Position numbers and translations under genes: made by a program
Shown here: one piece after another, positions 23,709 through 34,929 of the stretch
Position numbering within the stretch: the first letter of the stretch is position 1
How the letters are laid out: each line of letters begins with the position of its first letter
The notes under the pieces: generated by a model
What the model saw: the letters and a program-made list of their open reading frames with translations, nothing else
Databases searched by the model: none
What the model was told of the DNA's origin: nothing
Assembly (NCBI RefSeq): GCF_019097595.1
Contig: NC_080713.1
Location: forward strand, 10,443,699-10,507,698
Length of the DNA stretch: 64,000 nt
Source of the DNA: Hemibagrus wyckioides
Lineage: Eukaryota > Chordata > Actinopteri > Siluriformes > Bagridae
Reading direction: 5' to 3'

Positions 23709-24590
23709 TGTGTTTGTGAATGAATAAATGTAAACCTGGAAAGATGGAAATGGACACCATTGTGTATTTGGGGCAAGAGAAGGGAGGGCAACTGGCTGAA
23801 TTTCCTCACCTGGGGAATCAGTCAGGGGTGAAATGAGTTCTGGGCTTGTAGCCTGTTTTTATGAGAATTTTAGCCATATCACTGGTTGAATGCAATGCAA
23901 TACAGAATTTTTTAGCTGGACTGCAGATTCTGAGCAGATAATGAGTCCCTGAAAACCAAATCAAAATCAAAAAAGATAACAAGAAAAATGTCTGAGATAC
24001 GTACTTTCTGTGAAATATTTACCTGTTTACTTTGATTTTATCAAATATATTTGCACATTTAATTAGTGTAATGTATTTACTATTAGTTTATTTAACATTT
24101 TGTTTTACTGTTCTTAAATTTATTATTTAAAAAATGTTCAGTATGGGACCTGTAAGGGTTTTTCCCTTTGGGAAACCCCTACTAAATCTTTTTAGTACTA
24201 AGGGGAAAGTAATTGAAACTCTTTGAACTGTTTGAAATGATGATTAGATTCTTCGAGGGTTTATATGTTCTTCCTATGTTCACTTGCATTTCCTGCCCCC
24301 AACTTCAAAAAACATGCCAGTAAGTGGACTGGATATTTTAAATTTCCCCTTTATGTAACTGAATTTGTATGTGCAGGCTGTCCTGAGTGTACATCCAGAG
24401 TGTTTTCCCACTTCATGCCCAGACATCCTGGGACAGAAATATATGAATGCATAAATACTGTAAATGTGTTATTGTTACTTTATGCATACTTTAATAGAAT
24501 ATTACTCTCGAAAATCCTAGGGCAAAATATAAAATTGTATAAAAATATTTTTTTTTAAATAATTTAGTTGTGCTAAATGAATATAATAAA
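22870..24590. other. No gene seen; TG repeat and paired hairpins
   Basis: AT-rich DNA without recognisable genes. A TG microsatellite lies at 23677-23715; the 127-codon ORF ending in it (23336-23719) has no family-like motif. Two adjacent inverted repeats lie at 24155-24197. Confidence 0.5.
23677..23715. repeat. TG microsatellite
   Basis: TG dinucleotides with a TTTG interruption near the right end. Confidence 0.93.
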
Positions 24591-24630
<40 letters not shown>

Positions 24631-24633
<3 letters not shown>

Positions 24634-25875
24634 TATATTGCCAAAAGTATTCGCTCACCTGCCTTGACTTGCATATGAACTTAAGTGACATCCCATTCCT
24701 AATCCATAGGGTTCAATATGACGTCGGTCCATCCTTTGCAGCTATAACAGCTTCAACTCTACTGGGAAGGCTGTCCACAAGGATTAGGAGTGTGTTTATG
24801 GGAATTTTTGACCATTCTTCCAGAAGCGCATTTGTGAGGTCACACACTGATGTTGGATGAGAAGGCCTGGCTCTCAGTCTCCGCTCTAATTCATCCCAAA
24901 GGTGTTCTATCGGGTTGAGGTCAGGACTCTGTGCAGGCCAGTCAAGTTCATCCACACCAGACTCTGTCATCCATGTCTTTATGGACCTTGCTTTGTGCAC
25001 TGGTGCACAGTCATGTTGGAAGAGGAAGGGGCCAGCTCCAAATTGTTCCCACAAAGTTGGGAGCATGGAATTGTCCAAAATGTCTTGGTATGCTGAAGCA
25101 TTCAGAGTTCCTTTCACTGGAACTAAGGGGCCAAGCCCAGCTCCTGAAAAACAACCCCACACCATAATCCCCCCTCCACCAAACTTTACACTTGGCACAA
25201 TGCAGTCAGACAAGTACCGTTCTCCTGGCAACCGCCAAACCCAGACTCGTCCATCAGATTGCCAGATGGAGAAGCGTGATTTGTCACTCCAGAGAACGCG
25301 TCTCCACTGCTCTAGAGTCCAGTGGCGGCGTGCTTTACACCACTGCATCCGATGCTTTGCATTGCACTTGGTGATGTATGGCTTGGATGCAGCTGCTCGG
25401 CCATGGAAACCCATTCCATGAAGCTTTCTGCGCACTGTTCTTGAGCTAATCTGTAGGCCACATGAAGTTTGGAGGTCTGTAGCGATTGACTCTGCAGAAA
25501 GTTGGCGACCTCTTCGCACTATGCGCCTCAGCATCCGCTGACCCCGCTCCGTTAGTTTACGTGGCCTACCACTTCGTTTCTGAGTTGCTGTCGTTCCCAA
25601 ACACTTCCACGTTCTTATAATACAGCTGACAGTTGACTGTGGAATATTTAGGAGCGAGGAAATTTCACGACTGGATTTGTTGCACAGGTGGCATCCTATC
25701 ACAGTTCCACGCTGGAATTCACTGAGCTCCTGAGAGCGACCCATTCTTTCACAAATGTTTGTAAAAACAGTCTGCATGCCTAGGTGCTTGATTTTATACA
25801 CCTGTGGCCATGGAAGTGATTGGAACACCTGATTCTGATTATTTGGATGGGTGAGCGAATACTTTTGGCAATATA

Positions 25876-25878
<3 letters not shown>
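24631..25878 (-). mobile_element. Structurally intact Tc1-like transposon
   Basis: A 1248-bp element with matching terminal inverted repeats: cactatattgccaaaagtat at the left and its complement ending at 25878 on the right, continuing to ttcgctcacc on both sides without mismatch. TA dinucleotides flank both ends, inside an AT microsatellite. The single gene inside is an uninterrupted minus-strand transposase. Matching ends plus an open gene make it the youngest-looking DNA transposon in the window. Confidence 0.95.
24713..25744 (-). CDS. Tc1-like DD34E transposase, open 343 codons
   Basis: Cuts and pastes its own element at TA sites in the nucleus. The chosen start is the ATG at 25742-25744 ([10 protein letters not shown]); the longer frame to 25984 only adds translated AT repeat and terminal repeat. 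Residues 1-50 form the first helix-turn-helix ([20 protein letters not shown]), 58-64 the GRPR hook (SGRPRKL), and 65-120 the second HTH ([11 protein letters not shown]). The catalytic triad is present: D154 (LWSDKSRF), D245 (FQHDCAP) and E280 ([11 protein letters not shown]), with exactly 34 residues between the last two. The C-terminus ends DGPTSY, and the length is typical of the family. Lys follows D154 where many relatives have Glu. Activity is untested. Confidence 0.93.
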   Translation of the reverse strand: MGRSQELSEFQRGTVIGCHLCNKSSREISSLLNIPQSTVSCIIRTWKCLGTTATQKRSGRPRKLTERGQRMLRRIVRRGRQLSAESIATDLQTSCGLQISSRTVRRKLHGMGFHGRAAASKPYITKCNAKHRMQWCKARRHWTLEQWRRVLWSDKSRFSIWQSDGRVWVWRLPGERYLSDCIVPSVKFGGGGIMVWGCFSGAGLGPLVPVKGTLNASAYQDILDNSMLPTLWEQFGAGPFLFQHDCAPVHKARSIKTWMTESGVDELDWPAQSPDLNPIEHLWDELERRLRARPSHPTSVCDLTNALLEEWSKIPINTLLILVDSLPSRVEAVIAAKDGPTSY

Positions 25879-25912
<34 letters not shown>

Positions 25913-26497
25913 GTCTTGCTTTTGATTTGACTGATTTGATTTGACTTTCCACACAGTGGAAAGTAAGACAATATTAAAAATCAATCAAAAAATCAAAAAT
26001 CAATTACAGGCTTGCAGTCTAGTAGTTTAGTCGAGGATAGTAATCGTCTAGCAAACACAATAAACAGGCAAAGGTCAATACACTGATAAACTCTCTCTTT
26101 CTCTGAGAGTGCTGACTTGGGAGATGAGTATTGAAAAAATCAAGATGGGATTTTGTGGGAAGGAAGTAATGTGTAGAGACTGCAAACATCCATCTTACTC
26201 AGCTGAGCATCTAGAGAGAGAGAGAGCAAAAGAGAGTAGATGAGAGAATCAGTGAAGTGAGGCCATGTTGGCCCAGCAGCCCAGCAGGACCTTAGCACAT
26301 GCAGTTCTCAATTACTGCCTGTGTTTAGTGTTTCAGTGTGGTTATTAGGTGGATTGTTGGTATGGAGTGTTGCTTTTTCTATTTCATATGTCATGCCCCT
26401 CTTACTCTGATTTACTTTGCAGGGACTCCATGCTCAATTTGTCGATTTTGCCACCACACTGCTCCCACAGAGGCACCAAGGAAACCAACCAGGATAC

Positions 26498-26498
<1 letters not shown>

Positions 26499-26574
<76 letters not shown>
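26499..26574. repeat. Compound TA then TG microsatellite
   Basis: About 36 bases of TA switch to about 34 bases of TG. ORFs on both strands across it are repeat translations. Confidence 0.95.
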
Positions 26575-26576
<2 letters not shown>

Positions 26577-26629
26577 ATATATACTCTGTAAATGGCAAAA
26601 TAAACCTTAGTAAAGAAAAAATACCACTG

Positions 26630-26920
26630 AAGCACTTGTACCAGCCTTAACCAGGTCATCCTGTAGGTGTCTTGCAGTCACACAGTGGTTTGTCTTAGTT
26701 GTCCTGACTAAGTTGGTACAGGTCCTTGATGAAATTTTGGGCTTTCTTCCAAGGCCAGGCAGGTTTGCAACTGTTCCATAAGTTTTAAACTTCCTTATAA
26801 TGCTCCCAGTGGTGTTTCTTGGATGGTTAAATATTTGGGAAATCTCCTTATACCCATGGCCCTTCAGGTGTGATGAAATAATCTCCTCCTCTCCTCTTAA
26901 TGATCTGTAACCACTAATGC
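26630..26920 (-). pseudogene. Tc1-like transposase N-terminal fragment
   Basis: The minus strand, from about 26905 leftwards, encodes a complete-looking first HTH (HGYKEISQIFNHPRNTIGSI), a linker FKTYGTVANLPGLGRKPKIS and a second helical block ending RHLQDDLVKAG. This is the DNA-binding region of a Tc1-type transposase; the family differs from those of the other copies here. The catalytic domain and inverted repeats are absent. Confidence 0.8.
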
Positions 26921-27660
26921 AAGAATATTCAATATATGATCATACTAAGCATTCATACTTCCAACACATTACACAGCTGTAGAAGAGTAAAAGCATAAGG
27001 ATATGTATATCTGACAGTCTTGGCCTTGTGGGAACTCTTGGCTCATTCTTTTTACTGTGGATAAAGTAATTTCCTGAGAGTAAAGTTTTGGACTTGGTTT
27101 AGGTGGATGTATAAAATTAATTTGCTCGATTAATAACAATGTTAATGATGTTTAATTTGACTGCTATCCTATAGCCCTCATATCAGTAGTAATGAAGGTC
27201 TAGAAGGAACTATGTGAGGCTACTGTTTATAGACTAATAGTAATAAAGCTCAACCATCATTACTATAGTCTCACATAGGCTGCCCTCCAAGTTAGGGCCC
27301 CCGGACTTAATGCCTCACTCTGTAACTGTGTCCTGAATGTCTTCATAGACAGTGAGAGTGGGCCAATTCTCATCATAAACCTGAACACAAGGTTATGTCC
27401 AGAGCCCCCTGCTCTACTCTCTTTACACACATGAATTTGCATCACACTACAGCTCTTTTATTGTCAAGTTCAACACATTATGGTCTTCTGGCCTATGGTC
27501 ATCTCCAGCAACAACAAGGCTACATACTTTGATGAGGTGGAAACACTTATTTAGCTTGGTACCAGGCCAACAGTCTCTCCTTGAATGTCAACTTCTTTTG
27601 GCTTTTCCCTTCAGGGGTCGCCACAGTGAATCATCTATCTCCACCTATCTCCAAACCATC

Positions 27661-28845
27661 TTAATCTGGCATTCCTAAACATCCCTCAACATGAGCTGTC
27701 CCTCTGATGTACTTGTTCCTAATCCTGTCCAATCTTGTCACTCCCAAAGAGAACCTCAACATCTTCTGCTCTGCTACCTCCAGCTCCGACTCCTGTCTGT
27801 TCCTCAGTGACACTGTCTCAAAACCATACAGCATGGCCGGTTTCACCACTGTCTTATACCCCTTCCCCTTGATTCTTGCTGATATTTTTCTATCAGACAG
27901 AACTCCTGACACCTTTCTCCACCCATTCCAACCTGCCTGCACTCGCTTCTTTACCTCTTTACCACACTCTCCATTACTCTGGACTGTAATCTTACTGTTC
28001 CACGTCCCTCCCTTTCATTCACACACACTTTCATTTCTCTTCTCTCCAGCGGAAACCTCCACCTCTCCAGGTTTTCCTCCACCTTCTCCCTGCTCTCACT
28101 ACAGATTACAATGCCATCTGCAAACATCATTGTCCAAGGAGACACCTGTCTGTCCTCCTCTGACAACTGGTTTATCACCATAGCAAACAAGAAGGGGCTC
28201 ATACCCGATCCCTGATGCAGTCCCACCTCCAATCTGAACTCCTCTGTCTGACCTACAGTGCACCTCACCACTGTCTTGCTCCTCTCATACATGTCCTGCA
28301 GCACGCTGACATACTTCTCTGCTACTCCTGACTTCCTTATACAGTACCACAGCTCTTCTCTTGGCACCCTGTCATAAGCTTTCTCCAAACATACAGTGCA
28401 ACTCTCTCTGACCATCCCTATACTTGCTGCACATCCTTCCCATCTCAATCCCTCTGCCTAGCTAACCTGTCCAAGTCCTTCTCTCCTTCTCTAGTGTCTA
28501 ACCTAGTGTACAACTTGTCATATGCCTTCTGCTTGGCCTTAGACTCCTTGTATTCCTGTCTATTCTCTTCAGTCCTGTCCATGTCCCACTTCTTCTTGGC
28601 TAACCTCTTACTGTCTCCCTGATCACTTCTGCTGTAGTTTCCCAGTAATCTGGCAGCACTACCTGACCACCCAGAGCCTGGCTCAACTTCTGTCTAAATT
28701 CCTCACAAAATTCCTCCTTTTTCAGCTTCCACCACCTGGTTTTCTTCTCTGTCTCTATCTTTGACCTCTTCTTCTTACAGACCATCAAAGTCATCCTACA
28801 CACCACCATCCTGTGCTGTCTGGCTACACTCTCTCCCACTACCAC
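27661..28845 (-). pseudogene. RTE linker and reverse transcriptase, broken
   Basis: The frame 28845-28600 and its continuation to about 28450 carry the charged linker (KKTRWWKLKKEEFCEEF, KAYDKLYTRLD). The frame 28448-27951 carries RT (EKAYDRVPREELWYCIRK, EVGLHQGSGMSPFLFAMV). Motif C reads FADG instead of FADD. The frame 27942-27661 carries the C-terminal part (GWNGWRKVSGVL, EQKMLRFSLGVTRLDRIRN). The RT fingers between linker and EKAYD are missing, so this is a deletion derivative. Confidence 0.83.
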
Positions 28846-28895
28846 TTTAGAGTCACTAATCTCTTTCAGATTGCCTCTTCTACATAGGATGTAGT

Positions 28896-29540
28896 CTACC
28901 TTTGTGCTCCTACCTTCACTCTATGCTCGTCCCACTTCTGAAAATAAGTGTTAACCACAGCCATGTCCATCCTCTTAGCAAAGTTCACTACCATCTGTCC
29001 TTCAAGGTTCCTTTCCTTAACTCCAAACTTGCCCATCACCTCCTCATCAGCTGTGTTCTCCTCATCAACATGTCCATTAAAATCTGCTCCTATCACCACT
29101 CTCTCACCCATGGGAATACTCTCTATCACCTCATCTAATTCACTCCAAAATCTCTCTTTCTCCTCTAACTCACAACCTACCTGTGTGGCATAACCACTAG
29201 CAACATTCAACATCACCCCTTCAATCTCTAACTTCAGACTCATCACCCTCTCTGACACCCTCTTCACCTCCAGAACATTCCTCACAAACTCCTCCTTCAA
29301 GACCACAGCTACCCCATTTCTCTTACTATCCACACCATTATAAAACAGCTTGAATCCTGTTCCTATACTCCGAACCTTGCTACCCTTCCACCTGGTCTCC
29401 TGTACACACAGTATATCCACCTTCCATCTCTCCATCATATCAGCCAGCTCTCTACCATTCCCTGTCATAGTACCAACATTCAGAGTTCCTATTCTCAGTC
29501 CTACACTCTTACCTTTCATCTTCTCTCTCTGTCTATGCAC
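28896..29540 (-). pseudogene. RTE apurinic-type endonuclease domain
   Basis: Nicks target DNA to prime reverse transcription. The open frame (214 codons) starts near the N-terminus of the domain: LRIGTLNVGTMTGNGREL, then CVQETRWKGSK with the catalytic Glu, SGYATQVG, and VIGADFNGHVDEEN with the conserved Asp and Asn. It ends at VNTYFQKWDEH before the final SDH motif, which is lost in the following break. It looks like the best-preserved part of the element. Confidence 0.85.
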
Positions 29541-30626
29541 TCTCCTCCCTCCTCTACTTCTTTGACCAACAGTAGCCCAATTCCATTACCACCCTGTAGG
29601 TCAATGGCACCGATGATGGTCGTTGTTAACCCGGGCCTTGACTGATCTGGTATGAAATTCAGAGTACTGATGATTCGCATATTTAAATTTGGAAATTTTT
29701 TATGGCAGATGCCCTTCCTAACGCAACCCTCTCTATTTATCTGGGCTTGGGACTGGCACAGAAGTCACTGGACTGTGGCTAGATTTACCCCTTGAATGTC
29801 AACAAAACTAATAAATGACTGTGGACTTCATGAGGAGACAGCAGTAGAAGTACACTCCAGACATGATTAGCAGCACCACTGTGGTGAAATTACAGAGGAA
29901 ATTTTCGATCTCCCCAGTGACCCTGAGAACTGGTACTATAGAAGGTTCTTGGACTCCCAGTGCATCTCAGTGAGATATGGAAACTACACTATCCACTATC
30001 CGCAAAGCCCTGCAAGGAGTGGTGAGCCTTGCTGAGTGGGTCTTTTTCTCTGCACCAGATGATACTGTGCCAGAGCTATGAACATCATCAAGGAGTCCAC
30101 CCACCTCAGTAACTGTCTTTTCTGGCTGTTGAAATCAGGCAAATCCACAATCTCTGATGGCTAGAACTCAGAGATTCAAGAGGAGCATTTTCCCTCATCT
30201 GAATCCTCATGACATGTCCATCTCAAAATCTCTAATTCAATTTCAAATTCTATAAACTCAGTTACTTAATTGAAACTTTGCACACCACTTTACTGTGACT
30301 ACATGTAATTGTAAATATATTCATTTCCATTTTGAAATATTTGCATGTCATGCTACTATATGTAACGTAAACATATTCCACATTTGCACACAGTCTAGTC
30401 CCTTTTTCCTATTCCTTCTCATTAATTCTACATATTCTTTTTAAATTTTGTCTTTAAATTTAATTTATTTGTATGCCCAGTCTAGGAGGAGTGGCTGAGT
30501 TTTAATTTCACTGCAAGTTGTATGCTATATATAACTGTGAATGTAACATAAAAATCTTAAATCTTGAATCTTGATTAGTAGCATAATCTATGCCATTGTG
30601 GAACCTCAGTCATTCAGGAACATATA

Positions 30627-30900
30627 CAGTGAGGGAAAAAATTATTTGATCCCCTGCTGATTTTGTATGTTTGCCCACTGACAAAGAAATGATCAGTCTG
30701 TAATTTTAATGATAGGTTTATCTGAACAGTGAGAGACAGAATAACAACAAAAACATCCAGAAAACCACATTTCAAAAAAGTTATACATTGATTTTTTATT
30801 GAGTGAAGTATTTGAACCCTTTGCAAAACAAGACTTAGTACTTGGTGGCAAACCCTTGTTGGCAATCACAGACGTCAGACATTTCTTGTAGTTGACTAGC
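30627..30900. mobile_element. Tc1-like transposon end fragment
   Basis: A TA is followed by cagtgagggaaaaaattatt and tgatcccctgctgattttgt, then gacaaagaaatgatcagtct and gtgagagacagaataacaac. This is the terminal sequence of a common fish Tc1 family. After about 30900 the similarity ends; no transposase or opposite end follows. Confidence 0.78.
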
Positions 30901-31206
30901 TCACTGCAGTTCCTTTATACTACTTTGCTTTTACCCTTCTCACACCATTCAGTACTGATGTAACTACTGAACATGATGATATGTTTTATGGTGTTCATAA
31001 TTCTCACCTTTATAGTCTATGTAGATGATTACAAACTCATCCATAATGTCTCTCAAGACCTAAGTGATAAAAGACTGAAAGATGAACTAATCCATAAGTC
31101 ATAACTAACTATTTATACTGGCCAGAATTGTGATGAATGCCATCCAATTTCCCCAATTTGCAAGGAAGAGTTGCTTTCAGTCAAGTTGTATGGATTCAGG
31201 ACAGTT

Positions 31207-32640
31207 CAAGTGAAGTGAAGTCAAGAAGGTTTTATTGTCATTTTGAACATATGTAGCTGATGCAGTACTGATTGAAACTACATTCCTCCAGGACCATGGT
31301 GCAACATAAAACACAGAGCTACACAAAACAAAAGAGTAAAGGTAAATTAGCAAATTTCACATAAAGTGCACACAGTATGTGCAAACTTGTGCAAATAGTG
31401 CAAGACAAGAGAGTGCACAAATAGTGCAAGAGCAGCACACTACAAGACAGATACAGGAAATAGTGCTCACCAGTATACAGGTGTGTGTGTGTGTAAGTCA
31501 CCAAATTTTTTTTTTGTTTGTTTTGGCCATATTCAGAGACAGGTTGTTGGTTCTACACCAGGCTGTTAGCTGTTGCATCTTCTCTCTATATGCTTACTCA
31601 TTGTTCTGGCTAACGAGACCCACCACAGTCATGTCATTGGCAAATTTGATGATGTGGACTGAGTTGTTTATTTCTGCATAGTTGTGAGCAACATGAACTG
31701 CACAGGGCTGAACAGACAGCCCTGAGGGGCCTCAGTGCTCAGTGTGGTGGTGTTTAAGAGGCTGGTTGCAATCTGGACTGACTGAGGTCTCTCAGGAAGT
31801 CCAGGATCCAGTGGCAGAGGGAGGTTTTCTGGCCCAGCAGGCTCAGCTTTTCAAACAGAGGCTAAGGAATGATTTTAGGAATGATGTTTAATGCTGCACT
31901 GAAATCTATGAACAGCATTTGTATGTATGTGTCCTTTTTGTCCAGGTGGGTAAGGGCCAGATGGAGCGTGGTGGCATCATCTACTGCTGGGTCCAGTGAG
32001 AGTTGCAGCAGGGTCCTAATACTTTATGGCATTGGGTGTAAATGCAATGGTACGATAGTCATTGAGGCAGGACACTGTAGACCTTTTCAGCTTGTGGACA
32101 ATTGTAGTGGTTTTGAAGAATGTTGAAATGACAGCACTGCTCAGGGAGATGTTGATGTCAGTGAAGACATCTACTAGCTAATCTACATATTCCTTGTCGT
32201 GATGGTCTTGGAGACAGTCAAATCATCAATGCACTTGCCTATGTAGCTGAGCACTGATGCCACGTTGATGGAATCACTATTGATTGCAGGCTGCCACAAC
32301 ATATGCCAGACAGCAGTGTGCTGAAAACAGTCCTGAAGAACACAGATGTCTCCTGCTGGTCATGCTTTCACCTGCTTCAGAACCAGTTTAGAGTGTCTGA
32401 TGAGCACTGATTTGAGATTTGAACTCTCTGGTGATAAAAAAAAGTCCATCAGGTGAGCATTCTAGGTGAGCAGTATGCTAATAGCACAACAGAGTTCACA
32501 AAGTGCCTTTGTAGCACTAGGGAGAATGTACACTCCAACTATAACAACTATAACACAGTAGTGAATTTCTGTGGTAAATAAAATGGTCTGCGTCTAAAGG
32601 TCCCAAAGTCCTGGTTGGCTAGGGTTTTTACAGTTTAGCA
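31207..32640 (-). mobile_element. CR1/L2-group LINE copy, minus strand (copy E)
   Basis: The left edge gaaggttttattgtcatttt is the complement of the LINE tail. The minus strand then runs through the 3' UTR (AACATAGTGCA-like units), RT and the region upstream of RT. Motif C, near 31640, reads FAND (KFANDMTVVGLV) and is followed downstream by the NNE.AYREK-like block. Further right the RT start and part of the endonuclease-RT linker can be followed to about 32600. Many indels are present. Confidence 0.8.
31530..32160 (-). pseudogene. LINE reverse transcriptase remnant (copy E)
   Basis: On the complement, blocks for [18 protein letters not shown] motif A (near 31900), a LDFLRDLSQS-like block (near 31800), LSTEAPQGCLFSPV (near 31720) and motif C FAND (near 31640) occur in the right order. 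Frames change several times. The plus-strand ORFs at 31379-31681 and 31869-32126 are mirror images of this. Confidence 0.75.
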
Positions 32641-33260
32641 CAAACTCCTGTAAAAGTTGCAAATGCAAACAGCATTCAGTTTTATTATTAGTTTCTGTGA
32701 GTTTTTTTCTCAATATTCCACAATAACTGCGGTGGCTCGTACATGTAGATGTTGGCAGCTACGTGTTCATCTATCCCAAAGGAAGATGCACCACCCAGTC
32801 TTCTTGTTACGGACAGGTAGTTTTTGATCAACCCTTAAAAAACTTAAATCAGACATGTCTCTATTTTCAATAATACTAAATCGAAAAAAAAACAAATACA
32901 GGTTCCCCGAGAAGGGAACGAGACACTGCATCATGGCTTGATTCTATGGAAAGCTGTATCTGAAACTCTGTGTGAAAACGTAACTGTGTGAAAACATGTA
33001 ACCAGGTTCCCTGAGAAGGGAACGAGACACTGCATCATGGCTTGATTCTATGGGAATTTGTGTCTGAAACTCTGTGTGAAAACATGCCAATCTATTGGCT
33101 AAAGGAGGTCATGTGGCACTTGACGATATGGGAATGTCAGTACCAATGCTGCCACACAACAGGTGATGTCTGTCCTACAGGGCTGTGAGAGCAGTATGGG
33201 CAACTACAAGGGCAGAACACCAACTGGCCCGGGGATCGCAGAGTGGGGTCCAAGTCCAAA

Positions 33261-33851
33261 CTACAAAATGTATAAAAGCAGAAGATCCCAATGTCTGGCC
33301 ACCATATCTTTCAACTGGGCTAAGACAAGCCATTCATCTGTATAATTGAGTATACAGATGTCCTGGAGACACAGAGAAGCCAGGGTAGCACCCATGCACT
33401 TTGTGAACTTGCATGAAGACAATACTAGGCTGAAACGGAGAACTTGAGGAATCTCCTGTGTTCTGGCTGGGTGTCTATATGAAAGTACACATCTTTCAGA
33501 TCTATCGTTACAAACCAGTTGTTGGTGTGACAGGTCTTGAAAAGGGGAGGAAAAGAGGCAAATTGGATTCTGCAAATTGGATGCTGCTAGAGGCTTAAGC
33601 CTCAACCTGTATCCGCCATGATTGGTTCCCTGAGACAGCATGCTGGCAGGGACCATCCCAAGGAATGAGTGGAAGCCACAGTAGGCACAACTGACCCCTG
33701 AAACACTGTACATTGTGGGGAAGACCGTGCTGTTGTAAGCTGTCTGCTGGGGAAGTCCGTTCCCAAAAAAGGAGAAACAGCAGGCTGATGCAGCCCCAGT
33801 GTTATGGCTCCCTGAAGTCCTAGACCTGAGTGACCTCAGGCCCTGTCTCAT
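33261..33851 (-). pseudogene. DIRS reverse transcriptase fragment
   Basis: The 196-codon frame contains PQVLRFSLVLSSCKFTKCM and then LQDICILNYTDEWLVLAQLK. The latter is motif C in DIRS style, where relatives have Y-I-D-D-W-L and this copy has YTDEWL, so a catalytic Asp is Glu. The block order matches retroelement RT downstream of motif B. The N-terminal RT part and the RNase H are absent here. Confidence 0.72.
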
Positions 33852-34111
33852 CTGACTAGTCTGGCGCTGTGTGCACTGACTGTCTGCCCCATCTGTATGA
33901 GGTGGGGCCTGGTTAGCAAAACTAGCCTTCCTCTCCTGCCTAGACTGAGGCCAATGGCTTGGGCTACTGGCTGCAGTGGGGTATAAGCTATCTTAATGCC
34001 ATAAGACCTTTGCCACAGTCCAGGTGTTTTAGCGGGTCAGCCTCGCAGGCCTGCAAGACTGCCGTGGTGTGCAGAGCTGCACCAGCCTGGCCTGCTGCTG
34101 TGTAAGCTTAT

Positions 34112-34590
34112 TTATAAATGGGGGAGCAGCCATACACAGCTTAGACAGCAGCTAGCTAGCATCTCTTCAATCCTAGCTGGCACCACGGAACGGACGACTG
34201 CAGCCTGCTCATCAAGCCAATCCAAATTAAGTTTGGAAACAGCATGTGCAACAACCTCCAGCAGTTCCTCAAATGCCACTGATTGCTCCTCTTTATGAGC
34301 CAATTCAGTGGGAGCCATCTTGTCATCAAACACATCAAGTTTGTCAGAGCCCAATGCAGACAAAAATAACATCTCATTTGGGTCAAGAAAAAAATCGCAG
34401 AGTGAGTTCCCAAAGCCGAAGTGGAGATGTCGGAGTCATCGGAGAGGACAAGAGAAAAGAATTCATCTGTTATTTGTTCCATTTCCACAAACTCGACCTT
34501 CAATCCCCATGACTGAAGCCGACACATTGCCTCAGCATATGCAGTACCCGAGCCATAAGGCGCAGGCACTTGCCTGGAGAAAACAGTCAA
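34112..34590 (-). pseudogene. DIRS gag-like region
   Basis: Two overlapping minus frames (34590-34156 and 34372-34112) cover a region whose counterpart is found in the DIRS copies at 37740-38336 and 44440-45120. Shared features are a proline-glycine start (VPAPYGSGTAYAEAM here, VLAPHGSSPVSVEAAH in the second copy) and a later acidic stretch. Gag-like identity is inferred from its position upstream of RT. It is frameshifted. Confidence 0.6.
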
Positions 34591-34929
34591 GTGAGAGTGG
34601 AGGGGTCATCCACCATGAAATAGCATGGACACAGATGCACACATCTTTTGAGTTGTTTGGATGCCATAATAAATGCCCTATTGCTCGATAGACAAGAGAA
34701 ACAAACACTAAATCATTTACAGAGCATTTCCTGACAACAAAGAAGCTACAGTGACATACATGCCCTATTGACTTGCTAGCATGCATTGTTTCACCACATG
34801 ACCTTCTTTAGTTTCCTTTAGATTGGAGTGTTTTTACACAGAGCTTCAGAAACTGCTTCCACAAGAGGCATTCCCATAGCATCAAGCCATGATGCATTGT
34901 CAAGTTCCCTCAGAAGAGAACTGAGTAAT

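Larger units (their letters stand above)
27593..29789 (-). mobile_element. RTE-type LINE with 14-bp target duplication
   Basis: A minus-strand RTE element of 2197 bp. The sequence ccttgaatgtcaac occurs immediately outside both ends (27579-27592 and 29790-29803). The 3' end at the left reads, on the complement, gtggcgacccctgaaggg, typical of fish RTE. The 5' end contains the block gatgcccttcctaacgcaac also seen in the short repeats at 9318-9510 and 38400-38600. Endonuclease, linker and RT pieces are present in order, but part of the RT fingers is deleted. Confidence 0.88.
27255..30572 (+). mobile_element. Old LINE copy interrupted by the RTE element
   Basis: Plus-strand LINE sequence before the RTE insertion (27255-27578) encodes degenerate RT blocks (ASLCNCVLNVFIDSESG near 27310, SLHT near 27420). 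After it (29804 onward), degenerate C-terminal blocks run to a tail of aatcttaaatcttgaatctt at about 30550-30570. A 14-bp duplicated sequence marks the split. The element is heavily decayed. The block order suggests CR1/L2 type. Confidence 0.72.
32899..34924 (-). mobile_element. DIRS-type element with inverted termini, deleted inside
   Basis: The left terminal sequence (33003-33118: ccaggttccctgagaaggga, then gcatcatggcttgattctat) recurs in inverted form at 34796-34924, over more than 100 bases with moderate divergence. Inverted terminal repeats are a hallmark of DIRS retroelements. Between them, minus strand, lie a gag-like region (right) and RT (left). The tyrosine recombinase expected in DIRS is not seen; at about 2.0 kb the element is far shorter than a complete one. 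The outer left terminus is duplicated in tandem (32899 and 33003, spacing 104). Confidence 0.78.

Noticed and set aside
23336..23719. 127-codon plus-strand ORF
   Set aside because: It ends in a translated TG microsatellite, has no recognisable motif and no supporting context.
34308..34691. 127-codon plus-strand ORF
   Set aside because: It is the mirror of the DIRS gag-like region on the minus strand; composition and neighbours give it no independent support.
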